DNA from: Ancylostoma caninum
Lineage: Eukaryota > Nematoda > Chromadorea > Rhabditida > Ancylostomatidae
Assembly (NCBI GenBank): GCA_037903475.1
Contig: JBAJFG010000015.1
Span: 1,302,001 to 1,366,000, forward strand
Length of the DNA: 64,000 nt
Direction of reading: 5' to 3'
Part shown: positions 27,720-38,135 of the stretch, one piece after another
Numbering within the stretch: position 1 is the stretch's first letter
Layout of the letters: the number at the start of each line of letters is the position of its first letter
The notes under the pieces: model-generated
What the model saw: the letters and a program-made list of their open reading frames with translations, nothing else
What the model was told of the DNA's origin: nothing
Database searches by the model: none
Made by a program: the position numbers and the translations under genes

Positions 27720-29850
27720 CGATATTATGATTTACTGGCTCCTTACTGCATAGCAGGATTTTCTTTTTGTTTTCCGTGAGTTTAAGGAGTTTTCTGAGTT
27801 TGAGGACTGCGACTCGACTACATAATACGATCTGATCGACCAGTTCAAGTGTATGACGAGCGCCACCTGGAGCTGATCGAAGAGTAACCACAACACATAC
27901 TTGGGAGCAGGTGGGAGGAATCCAAGGCTATTGCTATGCAAAATTCACCTGCTCCTCTTCAGAAAAAAGAGAACACATGGGCTATAGATCCATCATGATC
28001 TAAGCTGCCACCAGCTCAAATGTGTGGAGAGATGAATGCCAATTTTCTTTGACTTTACCAGATACTTCTTCTTTACTCGATAATTTGGATAGCGACGTCG
28101 AGAAGCTGATTCATTAAGAAATGTTGGAACTTGGACGCTGGTAACCTTGAAATTCATCGCCAATGCGAGAACTATCTCTCTATGTATGCTTGTTGGAATT
28201 GCAACGGAACCACTCAACCAATCACATGAAGCTTTCACCAGAAAATCTACTGTAGCTTTCGAACCTCTAGGCGATTATGTTGGATCACATGTCGCTCTAT
28301 TGCCAACCGTAGAGAAAAAGAAAAATAAATATGAAAAGACGGCTCAAATGGCGGAAAACCGAGGAGGGAGAGACAACATAACATTTTACAAAAGTACAGT
28401 AGCGGTCAAAAAGATATTATCAACGCCGTTTAGACGAGAGAATCTTTTGCTATAAGCCACCTCTGGATTGAGCTATCCGAAGGAAATTCAGAATATGTGA
28501 TGAAGTTCATTGAGTGCTTCCTAAAAGCAGCTTAACATGAACAAAAACGCAATTCTTATATCATTATTAAGTCTAAACTTCAATTCCCTCGGTTTCCATG
28601 GATTTTGATCAGTATCTCCACTGACACCTCCAGATAAAAATGAAGGTTTGATTCAGATTAGGCACGAAGCACAGGTAACTGCATATTTCCCCCGTTAGAT
28701 GTCATCGCAACACTATCTTCTGCAGCTAGCATGCAAGTACCAAGCTATGTAACTGATCGAATTTACAAAAAAAGTCTTTTTTATTGTATGGCAGAAATAT
28801 CAATAGCATTACAATTCTTATTTCATCGTTAGAATAGTTGTCAATAGCTGCATCGTAGCAGTATCCCCCTTCGGAACGATTCCCTTGTGAAAATTTGTGA
28901 AAATCTTTTTTCATCACTTTTTTGAAACTTTTGGGAATCCCATTTCTCTATGTAAAGACAAGAACTACAGAACACGCCTATTACAGCGAAAATCTTGCCA
29001 ATTTTTCTACAGGGAAAATTTCGTTGAGATGACTTTGCTACATTCCATTTTTCCCCCTCAGCGGTAGAGCACGCTATCGTCAGGGTGATTCTCGACAGCA
29101 AGTTTACAATTTGAAAAGAAGAGATTATTCTCAAGAAGCCATAGTTTGAGAAGCGTTAATTTTCAACAAGAAGATAGGTCGCGAATAAAGTCGCATTAAT
29201 TACGCAGTACCTAATATTTTAATCGGGTGCAGGGATCTGAATTTATGCACCTATGGGGTCAATTAGCTGTTATTTTTGAGGAAGAATCATTGCTGTTATA
29301 GGACAGTGGTGAGGAGCGTTCACAAGCTCAACTGGTTGTGGAGAAATAGGGGCAGCTGGCACTAAGATTCACCCATCCTAGGCAATATGATGCCAGCTGA
29401 CAAGAGTTCACTGCTAAATTTATTGCGTTAAAAAACAAAAGAAAACTCCGGGAGAGCTGTGCAAGCCAACCACTGTTCTCCTGTTCAAGAAAAAATGGTG
29501 AAAAAGAGTGACTAGAGATACATATTTTAAATCATTGGCACGTGCTGAAACAACCAAGAGACAATGATAGCGAATGGGTAAAATTTCGCAAACATTTGTC
29601 CGTTTGGAACATTTCAACTGGTTACTCGTGATAATCTCCTTCCTGCTGCCAAAGATAATTTCTGATGCTGCGAATTTTCCTTAGATGGTAAGCTCTCCGC
29701 GGGTGTTGTCTTCGGTTGGAGGAAACCAGAGATCGACCATTTTATTAGGAGGCCGGTAATGGTCGGTATCCATGCCAAGATCATCTCTGATATCTGAAAG
29801 CAACAACTTCCAAAGAGAACAGCTATTATTCCGAGCAGTTAAGAATTTTC
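25220..29850. other. Gene-poor stretch with small repeats
   Basis: No supportable gene. It holds a (TTTA) microsatellite at 27,690-27,719 and a TACAGTAGCGGTCAAAAAG end-fragment near 28,397, similar to the termini of the 41.3-42.9 kb element. Frames at 28,147-28,455 and 26,046-26,306 have no recognisable motif or splice context. Several AT-rich segments look like old intergenic DNA. Confidence 0.4.
27690..27719. repeat. (TTTA)n microsatellite
   Basis: About seven uninterrupted TTTA units. Confidence 0.9.
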
Positions 29851-29859
29851 ACACATAAT

Positions 29860-31270
29860 CGAACATTGCAAGAATGAAACCGCTTTCCCTCCTTGTGGAA
29901 AAAAGCAATAGTGATCTCAACTCCGAAAATTCCGTCTGCAGTCAATCTTACTGATTTTAGACCGATCGGTATATGTATTGCCAACCCTATGTAAAATTTT
30001 GGAAAAAAAATTGTGGCTAAAACCATTCTCGAATGGATAAGGAAACTGCGATGCATTCCTAACGAACAGTTTGGCTTTCTTGCTGGACGATCCACATCCA
30101 CTCAGCTGATTCAATGCGCGCATGGTTGGATTATAGCTCTAAGTAACGGAAAATGTGTTGAGGTTGTCTATTTCAATCTCAGTAAAGCCTTCGATTCCGT
30201 TGACCACTTAAGTCTGATTTTTAAACTTGAAAGCATTCGTGTTAGAGGTAAGCATTGGTGCTAGAGGTAATCTCCTATCCTGGTTCGTGTCCTACTTGAA
30301 TTTTCGGGAATTTTCAGTTCGTTTTCAAGATAAGATATCCTCATCTAAGCCGTGCTTTCCGGGAGTTCCCCAAGGGAGTATTCTCTCACCAGCCTCTGTA
30401 GCAGCATATGCAGACGATATAAAAATCTATGCTTGCTACGATCCTACTCAACAAAAAACTGTTCAGCAGAAGGTGAAAATATCTATTCAGGAGATGCTGA
30501 AGTGGGCCGAGAAATGGCGGATAAAGATTAACATCACCAAGAGCCAGGTCCTCAAGTTGGCTTGCTTAACTGCCGATTCTGACTACGAAGTTCCGTTACA
30601 AACTAAACAACAGTTCGCAATCTTGGCATTACTATAGATGCTTCTCTTCGATACCGTTCTTATATTGACACGGTCGTTACCAATGCCTCAAGAATACTGT
30701 ATTCATTGCTGAGGAACGTAAACACATCGGAAGACTCCATATTGCTAAAGCTTTATAAAGCATATGTTCTCCCAGCTTTAGAATACTGTAGCCGACTATG
30801 GAACCCAGCCATCAAAAAAGACATCCTGAAACTGGAGAATGTGCAGCTGACTTTTACGAGAGTTCTCTTCTATCGTGCTTTTCCAAACGAGACTACCCCC
30901 CCCCCCCCGACTCTTTTCTTCCCGACTACAGGTCTAGGTTACAGGTTTTAGGACGCAAAACCTTGTTTTACCGAAGATCGCTTGCAGATATTTTTCTAAG
31001 ATTTAAGATTCTTGGAGACGAGGTGAATTTGAAACCTTCACAGTTCCGGACGTTTTCTCCTATTAACTCCCGAAGAGTCAGTTCCGACTTATGTAATCCT
31101 AGATTTGGCTTTCTACACAGGCAAGTAGCTAAAACTCTTTCTGTTGCCGAGTTTCTCGAGTTCTGAATAAACTGCCGGCTGAAATGATGGCTGCGAAGGA
31201 CTCGTCATCGTTCGAAAAAACTTTTACGAGATGTGGATTTACTCAGTGCATTGGGTTGTGAGGATGTGAC
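29860..31270 (+). mobile_element. CR1-like LINE remnant, second subfamily
   Basis: Blocks in order on the plus strand: NLTDFRPIGI (about 29,940), EQFGFLAGRSTSTQLI (about 30,064-30,112), VYFNLSKAFDSVDHL (about 30,166-30,210), CFPGVPQGSILSP (about 30,353-30,392), then directly AAYADDIKIY (about 30,404-30,432), LEYCSRLWNP (about 30,780-30,808), and PDYRSRLQVLG near 30,920-30,950. Between ILSP and YADD the usual 15-20 residues (the FLLYINDL block) are deleted. Several frameshifts and a C homopolymer at about 30,897 break the frame. The catalytic pair is present but the copy is dead. Confidence 0.88.
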
Positions 31271-33040
31271 TTGATGATATCTAGCGTATTCCCCCTTGTT
31301 TGTTTTATATAAGTTCTGAACTACTAACTACTTCTTGTTGTTGTCCTTAGTTATCGTTGTATCACTGCCGCTTGGTTACATGACCACCTTAGTTTCAGTC
31401 TCTCCAACAGATCTTATGGGTCATCGTTATAAGTCAATTAAAATCTTAGGCTTGTTCGAGCAAACTTTGAGCGGTCATTAAATTCTTCCAAATAAAGAGA
31501 AAGATTTCGATTGAGAGGAATATCTCCTATGTACTAACTTTAGGAACCCGGCGCCTTTATTCTCCACACTTAGTTTCCCAACATTTATAATAGAGGGTTG
31601 CTGCACACAGCAAATCTTAACCAGGCGCACGATGTTGAAAACAGGCTGTCACACCAGAAACCATGGATAATCCCTCGATATGTATTAGCTAGAGATGCGG
31701 ATGACTAGGCAAAAAATGAAGTCTTTTGGCATCATTTAGGAGCAAACAGCAAAGTTAATATTTACAAAATGAATTGGTTCCAAAAATTCTCTCCCAATGA
31801 TGTGTGCCGCGTTTGCTAAATCCCGAACAAGAGCATGTTGCGAATTGGACCACAGCAAAAAGTTTTAAATTGTTCATTTAGAAAGGAAAGAGTTTGAAGC
31901 GTAAAACTTCAACTGAAAATGAAGGTTATGTTCACCATTATAGTATGCTCTAGAAATGAAGCATATCTACAACACTATAGTATGCGTACAGAGACACAGT
32001 CAAAACGGTGGTTTTCATCCTATGAATAGGTTCTGAAAAAGAGAAGAGCCGTTCTCTGTGGTGAAGTAGTGCTGGCTTCTGTTTTTACTGTTATCGAAGG
32101 AAATTCACTGATTGCAAGAAAAACCTTCGCAAGCTAATAATGAGGAATATTTTTCTGGACTGGTGTAATGCCAATTCACTTAAATTGCCCCGTATGAAGG
32201 AGAAAAAAGCGAAGCATCTCCGCAACAATATGATCGTACATCCAAATGCTATCGCTAGGCAAAAAATCGTAAAAGTTAACTAGCTTCTCCACCTTCCCTC
32301 AGAGCTCAAGGCCTCCCTGTCTAAAAAGTAATAAAAAGTAATTCAGACCAAATGAATAATTATTATTGTTCATATGAGGTTGTTTTGAGGACCTCGAAGA
32401 AATTCCTCAAGGATCAAAAGCAGGCAGAATCAAGGAAAGGATCAAAAGCAGAAAAGAGATTGGTCCAAATCCGCCGAGCTCAGACAGGATTGGGCAAGAA
32501 AATAAACTAAGAAATAAACCTAAGTTCTTCTACTGGTGATCTTATGCCATTCTTATCAGTGTGTGAGCTCTAAGATTGTTAAGATACTAGCGCACGCCTT
32601 CTAAGACCAAGGCTGCAGCATACAGTATTCATTTGCTGTCCATTGATTATCAGCTCTGTTGCCGTGACATCTGCTCCGCTTAAACGGTGGGACACGTGGT
32701 GAGTTCGTCCGTTGACTGGATATTTAATGTTGGCTGGCTTGGATGAGTTGAATAAACAGGTGTGAGGACGACTTTGGTGGTGTAGAGCGTAGACAATAAA
32801 TACGAACCACTTTCAGGCTCTGAAGACGACGTTAAGTCGAAATGTTAGCCCAAAAATAAACGCGTCCTTATAAAAGCGTGTGTGACACAAAAGAAAACTT
32901 CAGCATCACCTAAGTTCTTCTGTTTCCACTGTCATTCCGGAAGCCTTTCAGCCCACTCTCGTATTCCTCGATGATTACGTTCACAAGCATTTCCACTCAT
33001 GCAATTGCTTCTGAGCAATTGCATGAAAGCAGGGTTTCTA
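31271..33040. other. Intergenic stretch with a ribozyme-like motif
   Basis: No gene recognised. A small duplication (AGGATCAAAAGCAG twice near 32,415-32,450) is present. At 32,820-32,846 CTGAAGA is followed by a short hairpin and CGAAA, resembling a hammerhead core; see the findings. Confidence 0.4.
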
Positions 33041-33047
33041 TGCTCAC

Positions 33048-33833
33048 CATAAAATAAAGGTTGACTGCAGTGATAACATTCGCATCAGAGTAAATTGCTG
33101 GCAAATTGTCGAACCATCCAAATGCAATATTAGACCAGGTGATAGTGATGTTGATCAGCTGTAGCATCAACTGAAAAATACTCTGGAGTCTTCCTTCTTC
33201 ACCTTTCATTCTCTTTATCATTGTGAGAATTCCTTCAAAGTCGGTCTGATGGTCAACTTTCAAAACTCGTTTCTCGAGGCATGGTCTCAAAATAAGAAAG
33301 ATCAAAATTGTATAATTTTCAGATTTTTCAGAGCAAATAAAAGTGCGATTTAGCATAAAATTCTCAAATTATTACTTTTTTAACCACTTTTCAATCACAA
33401 AGGAGGATTTATTTTGGAAGTAGTATTTTAGTACAAATTTCAATTTCACTATTTTCGTATGCTTTTTTTAGTGACAGCCGAACCTTTCATTTCATTCGTT
33501 TGTCTGAACAAAAAGGCAACACCCTTACCTGGAGAAGAAAACCAAGGGATAGCTTCGATTGCATCTTTTTCACTACATCTGAGCTACTAATACCACTAAA
33601 GTGTCGTCGTATAACCACGTAACAGATGATGGTTGGTATGGTGTTGATTGCTCCTAATAAAATGGAGGCTTGTCGAAGTTCGTCCTAAAAAAGTTTAAAG
33701 TGTACTTCAATCTTTGTGATGTGAGCATACAGTGAAACCTACAACTTCAGTGAACCAAGAAGTTAGCAAAGCTGCGCAAGAAATTGTTGCTGTCACACCG
33801 ACAACCGTATACCACACGAATGCAAAGTTTGGC
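33048..33833 (-). CDS. Putative multi-pass membrane protein (partial, three exons)
   Basis: Exon A 33833-33743 (30 codons, starts PNFAFVWYTVVGVTATISC; one hydrophobic helix), GTAGGT donor; exon B 33684-33529 (52 codons, DELRQASILLGAINTIPT then a helix IICYVV and RRHFSG), GTAAGG donor; exon C about 33,270-33048 (KVDHQTDFEGILTMIKRM, FQLMLQLINITITW, ending NLYFM), GTGAGC donor. A to B to C joins in phase 0. The pattern of helices and basic loops resembles a serpentine receptor or a transporter. Exon A alone recalls a late helix of SLC5-type symporters, so A may belong to another gene. The acceptor of exon C is uncertain, and no start or stop exon was identified. A related broken exon is at 24,955-25,215. 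Confidence 0.45.
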
Positions 33834-33919
33834 CTAAATTAGACTTTTCCTTAGTGAAGTCACGCAGGTTTGATGTTAGGTTGTCGGAAAAGTTCCCCGC
33901 CATTTTTGTGCTGCCTTTT

Positions 33920-34300
33920 TTTAATGTCCTCAGATAAGACTAGTGCAGGTGGATGAACAGACACTATCCACAGAGAAGTATTCTTTACCGCGGTTCATGG
34001 AATCATTGACCCACTATGGACAGCTCCTTTCCAACAATTCGTGGTGACGCATTTCGGTTTACTGTGGTGGAAGTAAATAGTAAAAATTGACCGAGTAAGT
34101 GCAAACTGGGAATGGATCTGAACACCGGTGCACACTTATCTCACCGTTATAACCTGTCTCCAAAGGTTCCTCCACTTTTGAAAGCCTGTACACCCTCATC
34201 ACACCGTTGGACCCGACTCCGGGCGTTTTCCCGCTTTTGGACGCCGGCGTACCCTTATCACACCGTTGGACCCGACTCCAGGAGGGGTATGCAAGAAGAT
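33920..34300 (+). mobile_element. 59-bp-minisatellite element, short copy
   Basis: Bases 33,922-34,045 match 51,893-52,012 closely (GTGCAGGTGGATGAACMGAC, CACTATCCACAGAGAAGT, CCTTTCCAACAAT). They are followed by about three 59-bp units (34,120-34,290) including CTTTTGGACGCCGGCGTACC. The tail found in the 52-kb copy is absent. Confidence 0.75.
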
Positions 34301-34643
34301 CCGTATCATGGCCAGGTACCGATTTTACAATGGAAAATATGCACATGAGCAGGCGGCCTTGCCCAACCCGCGATACAAGAACGCATGAGTTTACTCTCAT
34401 GATCGTGCAGCTTCGCACCATGTGAAGGCATCAGGCAAAGCCGCCCAATCATGTAAAAAAGTGACATAAAGTAATATTGGTGGGTTACGATTACGGCTTA
34501 GTATCTGCAACCCACGCAACAAAATTTGGTGGCAATCCTTGCTTTTATTATTATTCGTTGCCCTAGCTTTTGCTGCATCGCTCTATTCATCCTTCCTTTA
34601 GTCTTTTTTCCGAGATTTGACTGTATGATTCCTCCAAAACGTT

Positions 34644-35789
34644 GGGGCGGATGAGAGCGGTGTGGTGTACTCCGAGACCATCAGATAATGGAGGGGCTTC
34701 CATCCAGCTTCTAGGTGAGTTTTTCACATCTTTTGCTCATTGTTTCAAAGGATTTTATGTTTGTCTGTCATGGTAGAAAGCCGCTGTTCACGCAAGGTCA
34801 TTTTTGGGCATGTCTTTCCACTAAGTAGAGACTATTTCTACATACTTAATTCGGCTCCTTGACAAATGCCAAGGCTGGCAGCGTTCATCGCTGCTGTACC
34901 TATCTACTCCCGAGCGCTGCGGTCTTTCAAACCTTGCGCTGGAGAAGAGTTTGGAATAGATAGCTAGTTCGGTTGAACACCTTCCCGTCGTCTGCCACTG
35001 CTCCATTATTCTGTCCGTGTTCTATTCTTGTCTTTGTCGCATTGTGGGCATTCTTATTAGGTACCACACTGAACTTGAGCGCGCTAAAATCTAAAATCTG
35101 TGCTGAAAATCCTTGAATAATTAGCAAACGCATGGCATCAAGTCGGAATGCCGACAATGCCATAAAAACAAGAGTACAACACTGACAGAAGAATAGAGCA
35201 CTGATAGATGACGGAAAGTTGTTCAACTGGTTCAACTGTACCAGCAACCTATTTCAACCTCTTCCCCAACACAGTGTTCGAAAGACCGCAGCGTTCGTGA
35301 ATAGATGGGTTGAGCGATAAACGCTGCCAGCCCTGGCACTTGAGAAAGAGCCTAATTAATGTAGAAATGGTCTCTACTTTTTCTTACTACTGCTCCTTTT
35401 TCGAAAGAAGTTTTAAAACGCCAGTTTTGCAATAGTTTCGTTGTTTATGGTTGCTCACTTTTTTTGACTGATTGTTTTACGATACTCCTCTTCTGTATGG
35501 AGTAAATAGCAATGCGGGAAATCCAGGTAATAGGGTGGATCTTGAATAACAAGCGATGAAGAAACATACGATGGTAGAAAGCATACCCAAAAACGACCTC
35601 GCATGAATAGTGGACTTCTACCATGACAGACGAACATTAGCATCTTCAAAACGATTAGAAAAAGTTTAAAAAACTCACCTAGAAGCTGGATAGAAGCCGC
35701 GCCATTGTCTGATGGTCTCGGCGTATACCACACAGTCGGCCACGCTAGAGCCGCTCCGCCTCTAGGGGCCCACCGGCCTCATCCGCCCC
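34644..35789. mobile_element. Long-inverted-repeat element, about 1.15 kb
   Basis: Ends GGGGCGGATGAG and its inverse CTCATCCGCCCC. Inside, 34,658-34,935 is repeated in reverse at about 35,270-35,745: blocks such as CCGAGACCATCAGA, CCAGCTTCTAGGTGAG, CATGGTAGAA and AGAGACTATTTCTACAT return inverted, with small insertions. The centre (about 34,940-35,265) is unique. Frames here are by-products of the inverted structure. It is non-coding and probably non-autonomous. Confidence 0.8.
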
Positions 35790-36024
35790 ATAGAGACGAA
35801 GCACGGTTGAAGAGATTGATTGTAGAGCCGCAAAAAGGTGACAGAAAAAGAAATGTTCGGAAATAGGCGCGAGCTGTGCTGATTATGCGCCAGTGCATCA
35901 GCAATACGCCAGTAACCAGAAGCTGGCGCGCGACCCGTGTGATCGGGTAAATACCATGCTCATGATCGTGCAATCACCTCATCAGGAAGGGTCGACCCCT
36001 GTAATCCCCCTGCATACCTCTCCA

Positions 36025-36240
36025 GACGTTTCCCCGGTTTTGGACGCCCCTTATCTCACCGTTGGGACCTTTCTCCAAAGGTTCCTGCATTTTTGAACGC
36101 CTGTACACCCTTACCACAACGTTGGACCCGTCCTCAGGCGTTCCCCCATTTATGGACGCCGGCGCAAGCATATCATATCGTTGAACCCGTCCCCAGGCGT
36201 TCCCCCTATTTTGGACGCCGCTCACACCGCTAGCCCACCT
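36025..36240 (+). repeat. 59-bp minisatellite array, about four diverged units
   Basis: GTTTCCCCGGTTTTGGACG at about 36,028, then diverged units with GTTCCTGCATTTTTGAACG, GTTCCCCCATTTATGGACG and GTTCCCCCTATTTTGGACG. It ends with CACACCGCTAGCCCACCTCTA, also found directly after the array at 52,409. Confidence 0.8.
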
Positions 36241-36305
36241 CTAACATACACTATGCCGCAATCCCCATTCTTGTCACTCCTCGCCCGTCCGGTTCATCGT
36301 CCTCG

Positions 36306-36540
36306 TTAAGGGCTAGGCATACTTGCAGGGATGGCGATTTGGTCGCCACTCGATTTAACTTGGAAACATCACAAAAGCTGCCATGCTCATTCCACGCGCA
36401 TTCATTTTCAAAACAATCCGTAGACGCGCAGCCGATTTTTACAAAATCTCACGAGGATTGGTGTGGCGATCAAATCGCCGGTCAGCCACTGCCTGGGCAT
36501 ACTTCATTTGGTGAGTCTTAACGATTTTCCTCATTTCTAT
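36306..36540. repeat. Dispersed repeat, copy 2 (GCATACTTGCAG family)
   Basis: Partner of 17,195-17,420, with matching start (GGCATACTTGCAGGGATGG), middle and end (GGGCATACTTCATTTGG, CGATTTTCCTCATTTC). It directly follows the minisatellite array. Confidence 0.7.
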
Positions 36541-36864
36541 ACAAGCGCACAGCGAACAAGTATGTTCCTTTCTCATATTTATGCCAATATTACGCTCCCT
36601 AGAAAAGCACCAGGTGCCACGAATTCAGGCAAAAAGTTTTTGGGTGGTTTCATGATTATCAGGCGTTCTTTCGTGCCGTTTTCTGCAATTTTGAATTATT
36701 ATAACTAGTGCTTTGCCAGCTTCTTCGCCATGCAAATATTCTACATTATCCGCTTGATAAAAAAAAGCATTTGATCAGCGCAATTCTTTGCAGCAACTGC
36801 TTCAAAATGACTCTTCTATGAAGGCGCTGTATTTCAGAATTGGTAGGTAAATGCCACACTATTC

Positions 36865-37389
36865 TCATTGCTTTCTACCATCACTCTGAGTAATCTTCAA
36901 AAGATGAATCGAAATAGGAGCCAGTAAACTGTCATGAGTCAAAACTTGCCTGATAATAACAACTGTTCTATATATGTTGAAAACTGCTAGCAGAACGACT
37001 TCCAACTGTGAAATAATTTCTGCAGCGAAGGAGAACTCAATGATTGTCTCTATTGAAAGCGACAGAAAGGAACTGGCCGTACGATTGCAGTATGCCTTGA
37101 AATTTATGAATATATGGTGAACTGAAGCAATCCTGTAGAAACGTACATAATCTGAAATAAACTTAATCATAGAATCTATGATGTACACTGTCGACTGAAC
37201 CACTATGAAATTCCTGTAGTGAGATAGCTTGTCATAATTTAGGATGAGGCGAATGACAATATACAGGTGAATGCAGCAATTTGAGATCACTGCTAGTGTG
37301 TTCGAAACACACGGAATTATCTTAGTCGCCTCGATTGACTCCCTATCTTGTTCCATAAGAAGGTCGAGCTTCTGAAAACATGACATCAA
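36865..37389 (-). CDS. Putative multi-pass membrane protein, uninterrupted 174-codon frame
   Basis: The open frame runs from a Met at 37,389 (MMSCFQKLDLLMEQDRES) to a stop near 36,865. It contains at least three hydrophobic stretches: SNTLAVISNCCIHLYIVIRL, the region around IVVQSTVYIID, and a longer one around IISQLEVVLLAVFNIYRTVV. Short charged loops separate them. Composition and length suggest part of a serpentine chemoreceptor-type protein, but I cannot assign a family. It may be one exon of a larger gene; upstream exons were not identified. Confidence 0.35.
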   Translation of the reverse strand: MMSCFQKLDLLMEQDRESIEATKIIPCVSNTLAVISNCCIHLYIVIRLILNYDKLSHYRNFIVVQSTVYIIDSMIKFISDYVRFYRIASVHHIFINFKAYCNRTASSFLSLSIETIIEFSFAAEIISQLEVVLLAVFNIYRTVVIIRQVLTHDSLLAPISIHLLKITQSDGRKQ

Positions 37390-37729
37390 TTGGTCTTCCG
37401 TACGGCAAAATTGAACAGATAAAGTGACATTGTAGTATTCTTCCGTCTCGAAGTCTCATATCTCATTTCGATTTGTTCAAACGGTTGAGACTCCCGAACT
37501 GAAGCGTTTTTTATACGACTGGCCTTCGAAAGTTTCATGAAATCTTTCAAGGGAAGCGGTATGTTCTAACAAATGAGACAAATGGAACACATAAGTAGAG
37601 AATTTCATGAAAAATTTCTTGAAAAAATCACAGATTCTATCTGATGTCAGAGTGATCTGATAATACACTCACGCATTATTGTTGCCAACAATGGTCTCCG
37701 TGGAAGAAGTCCTTAATTGACAGCATCGA

Positions 37730-38135
37730 GCAACTCAGAAATGTTATACCTACCGATGCTTTGTACGAGAGGCTCTATTGCGAATGTCATATGAAGAGCG
37801 TCCAAAAAGCTTGCTAGCGAACCCTTTGGCATCCCGGAGAACGATAGCTGACTATGTCTTCATGTATAAACTTACGACAGAAGAAAGCGACCTGAAGGTG
37901 CATGATATTTCAAAAGATAGTTCTAGTAGGGATTACTGGGGTCACTCCCATCGCATCAAACCAGAAAAAGCCCGGACATCAGCTTACGCTAGATCATTTC
38001 CTGCTAGACCTGTGCATCAGTGGAACAACCTTGATGCCAAGTTATTCCGCGGGAAGCGATCTTGTCCATTCCGCACTCGCTTCCTTACAGGAGAATGTTT
38101 CAGAATGAGTTGTCTTCTACTAAGGATAGACTAGA
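37730..38135 (+). mobile_element. 3' fragment of a CR1-like LINE
   Basis: MSYEERPKSLLANPLASRR and IADYVFMYKLTTEES match the C-terminal tail of CR1-type ORF2 (compare YKERLRYLNADSLELRR and DYDFVFKCAWGEVK in the 22.5-kb LINE), followed by VHQWNNL (the family has LWNGLP) and a decayed end with CPFRTRF. Only the last 120 residues or so survive, typical of 5' truncation. Confidence 0.75.
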
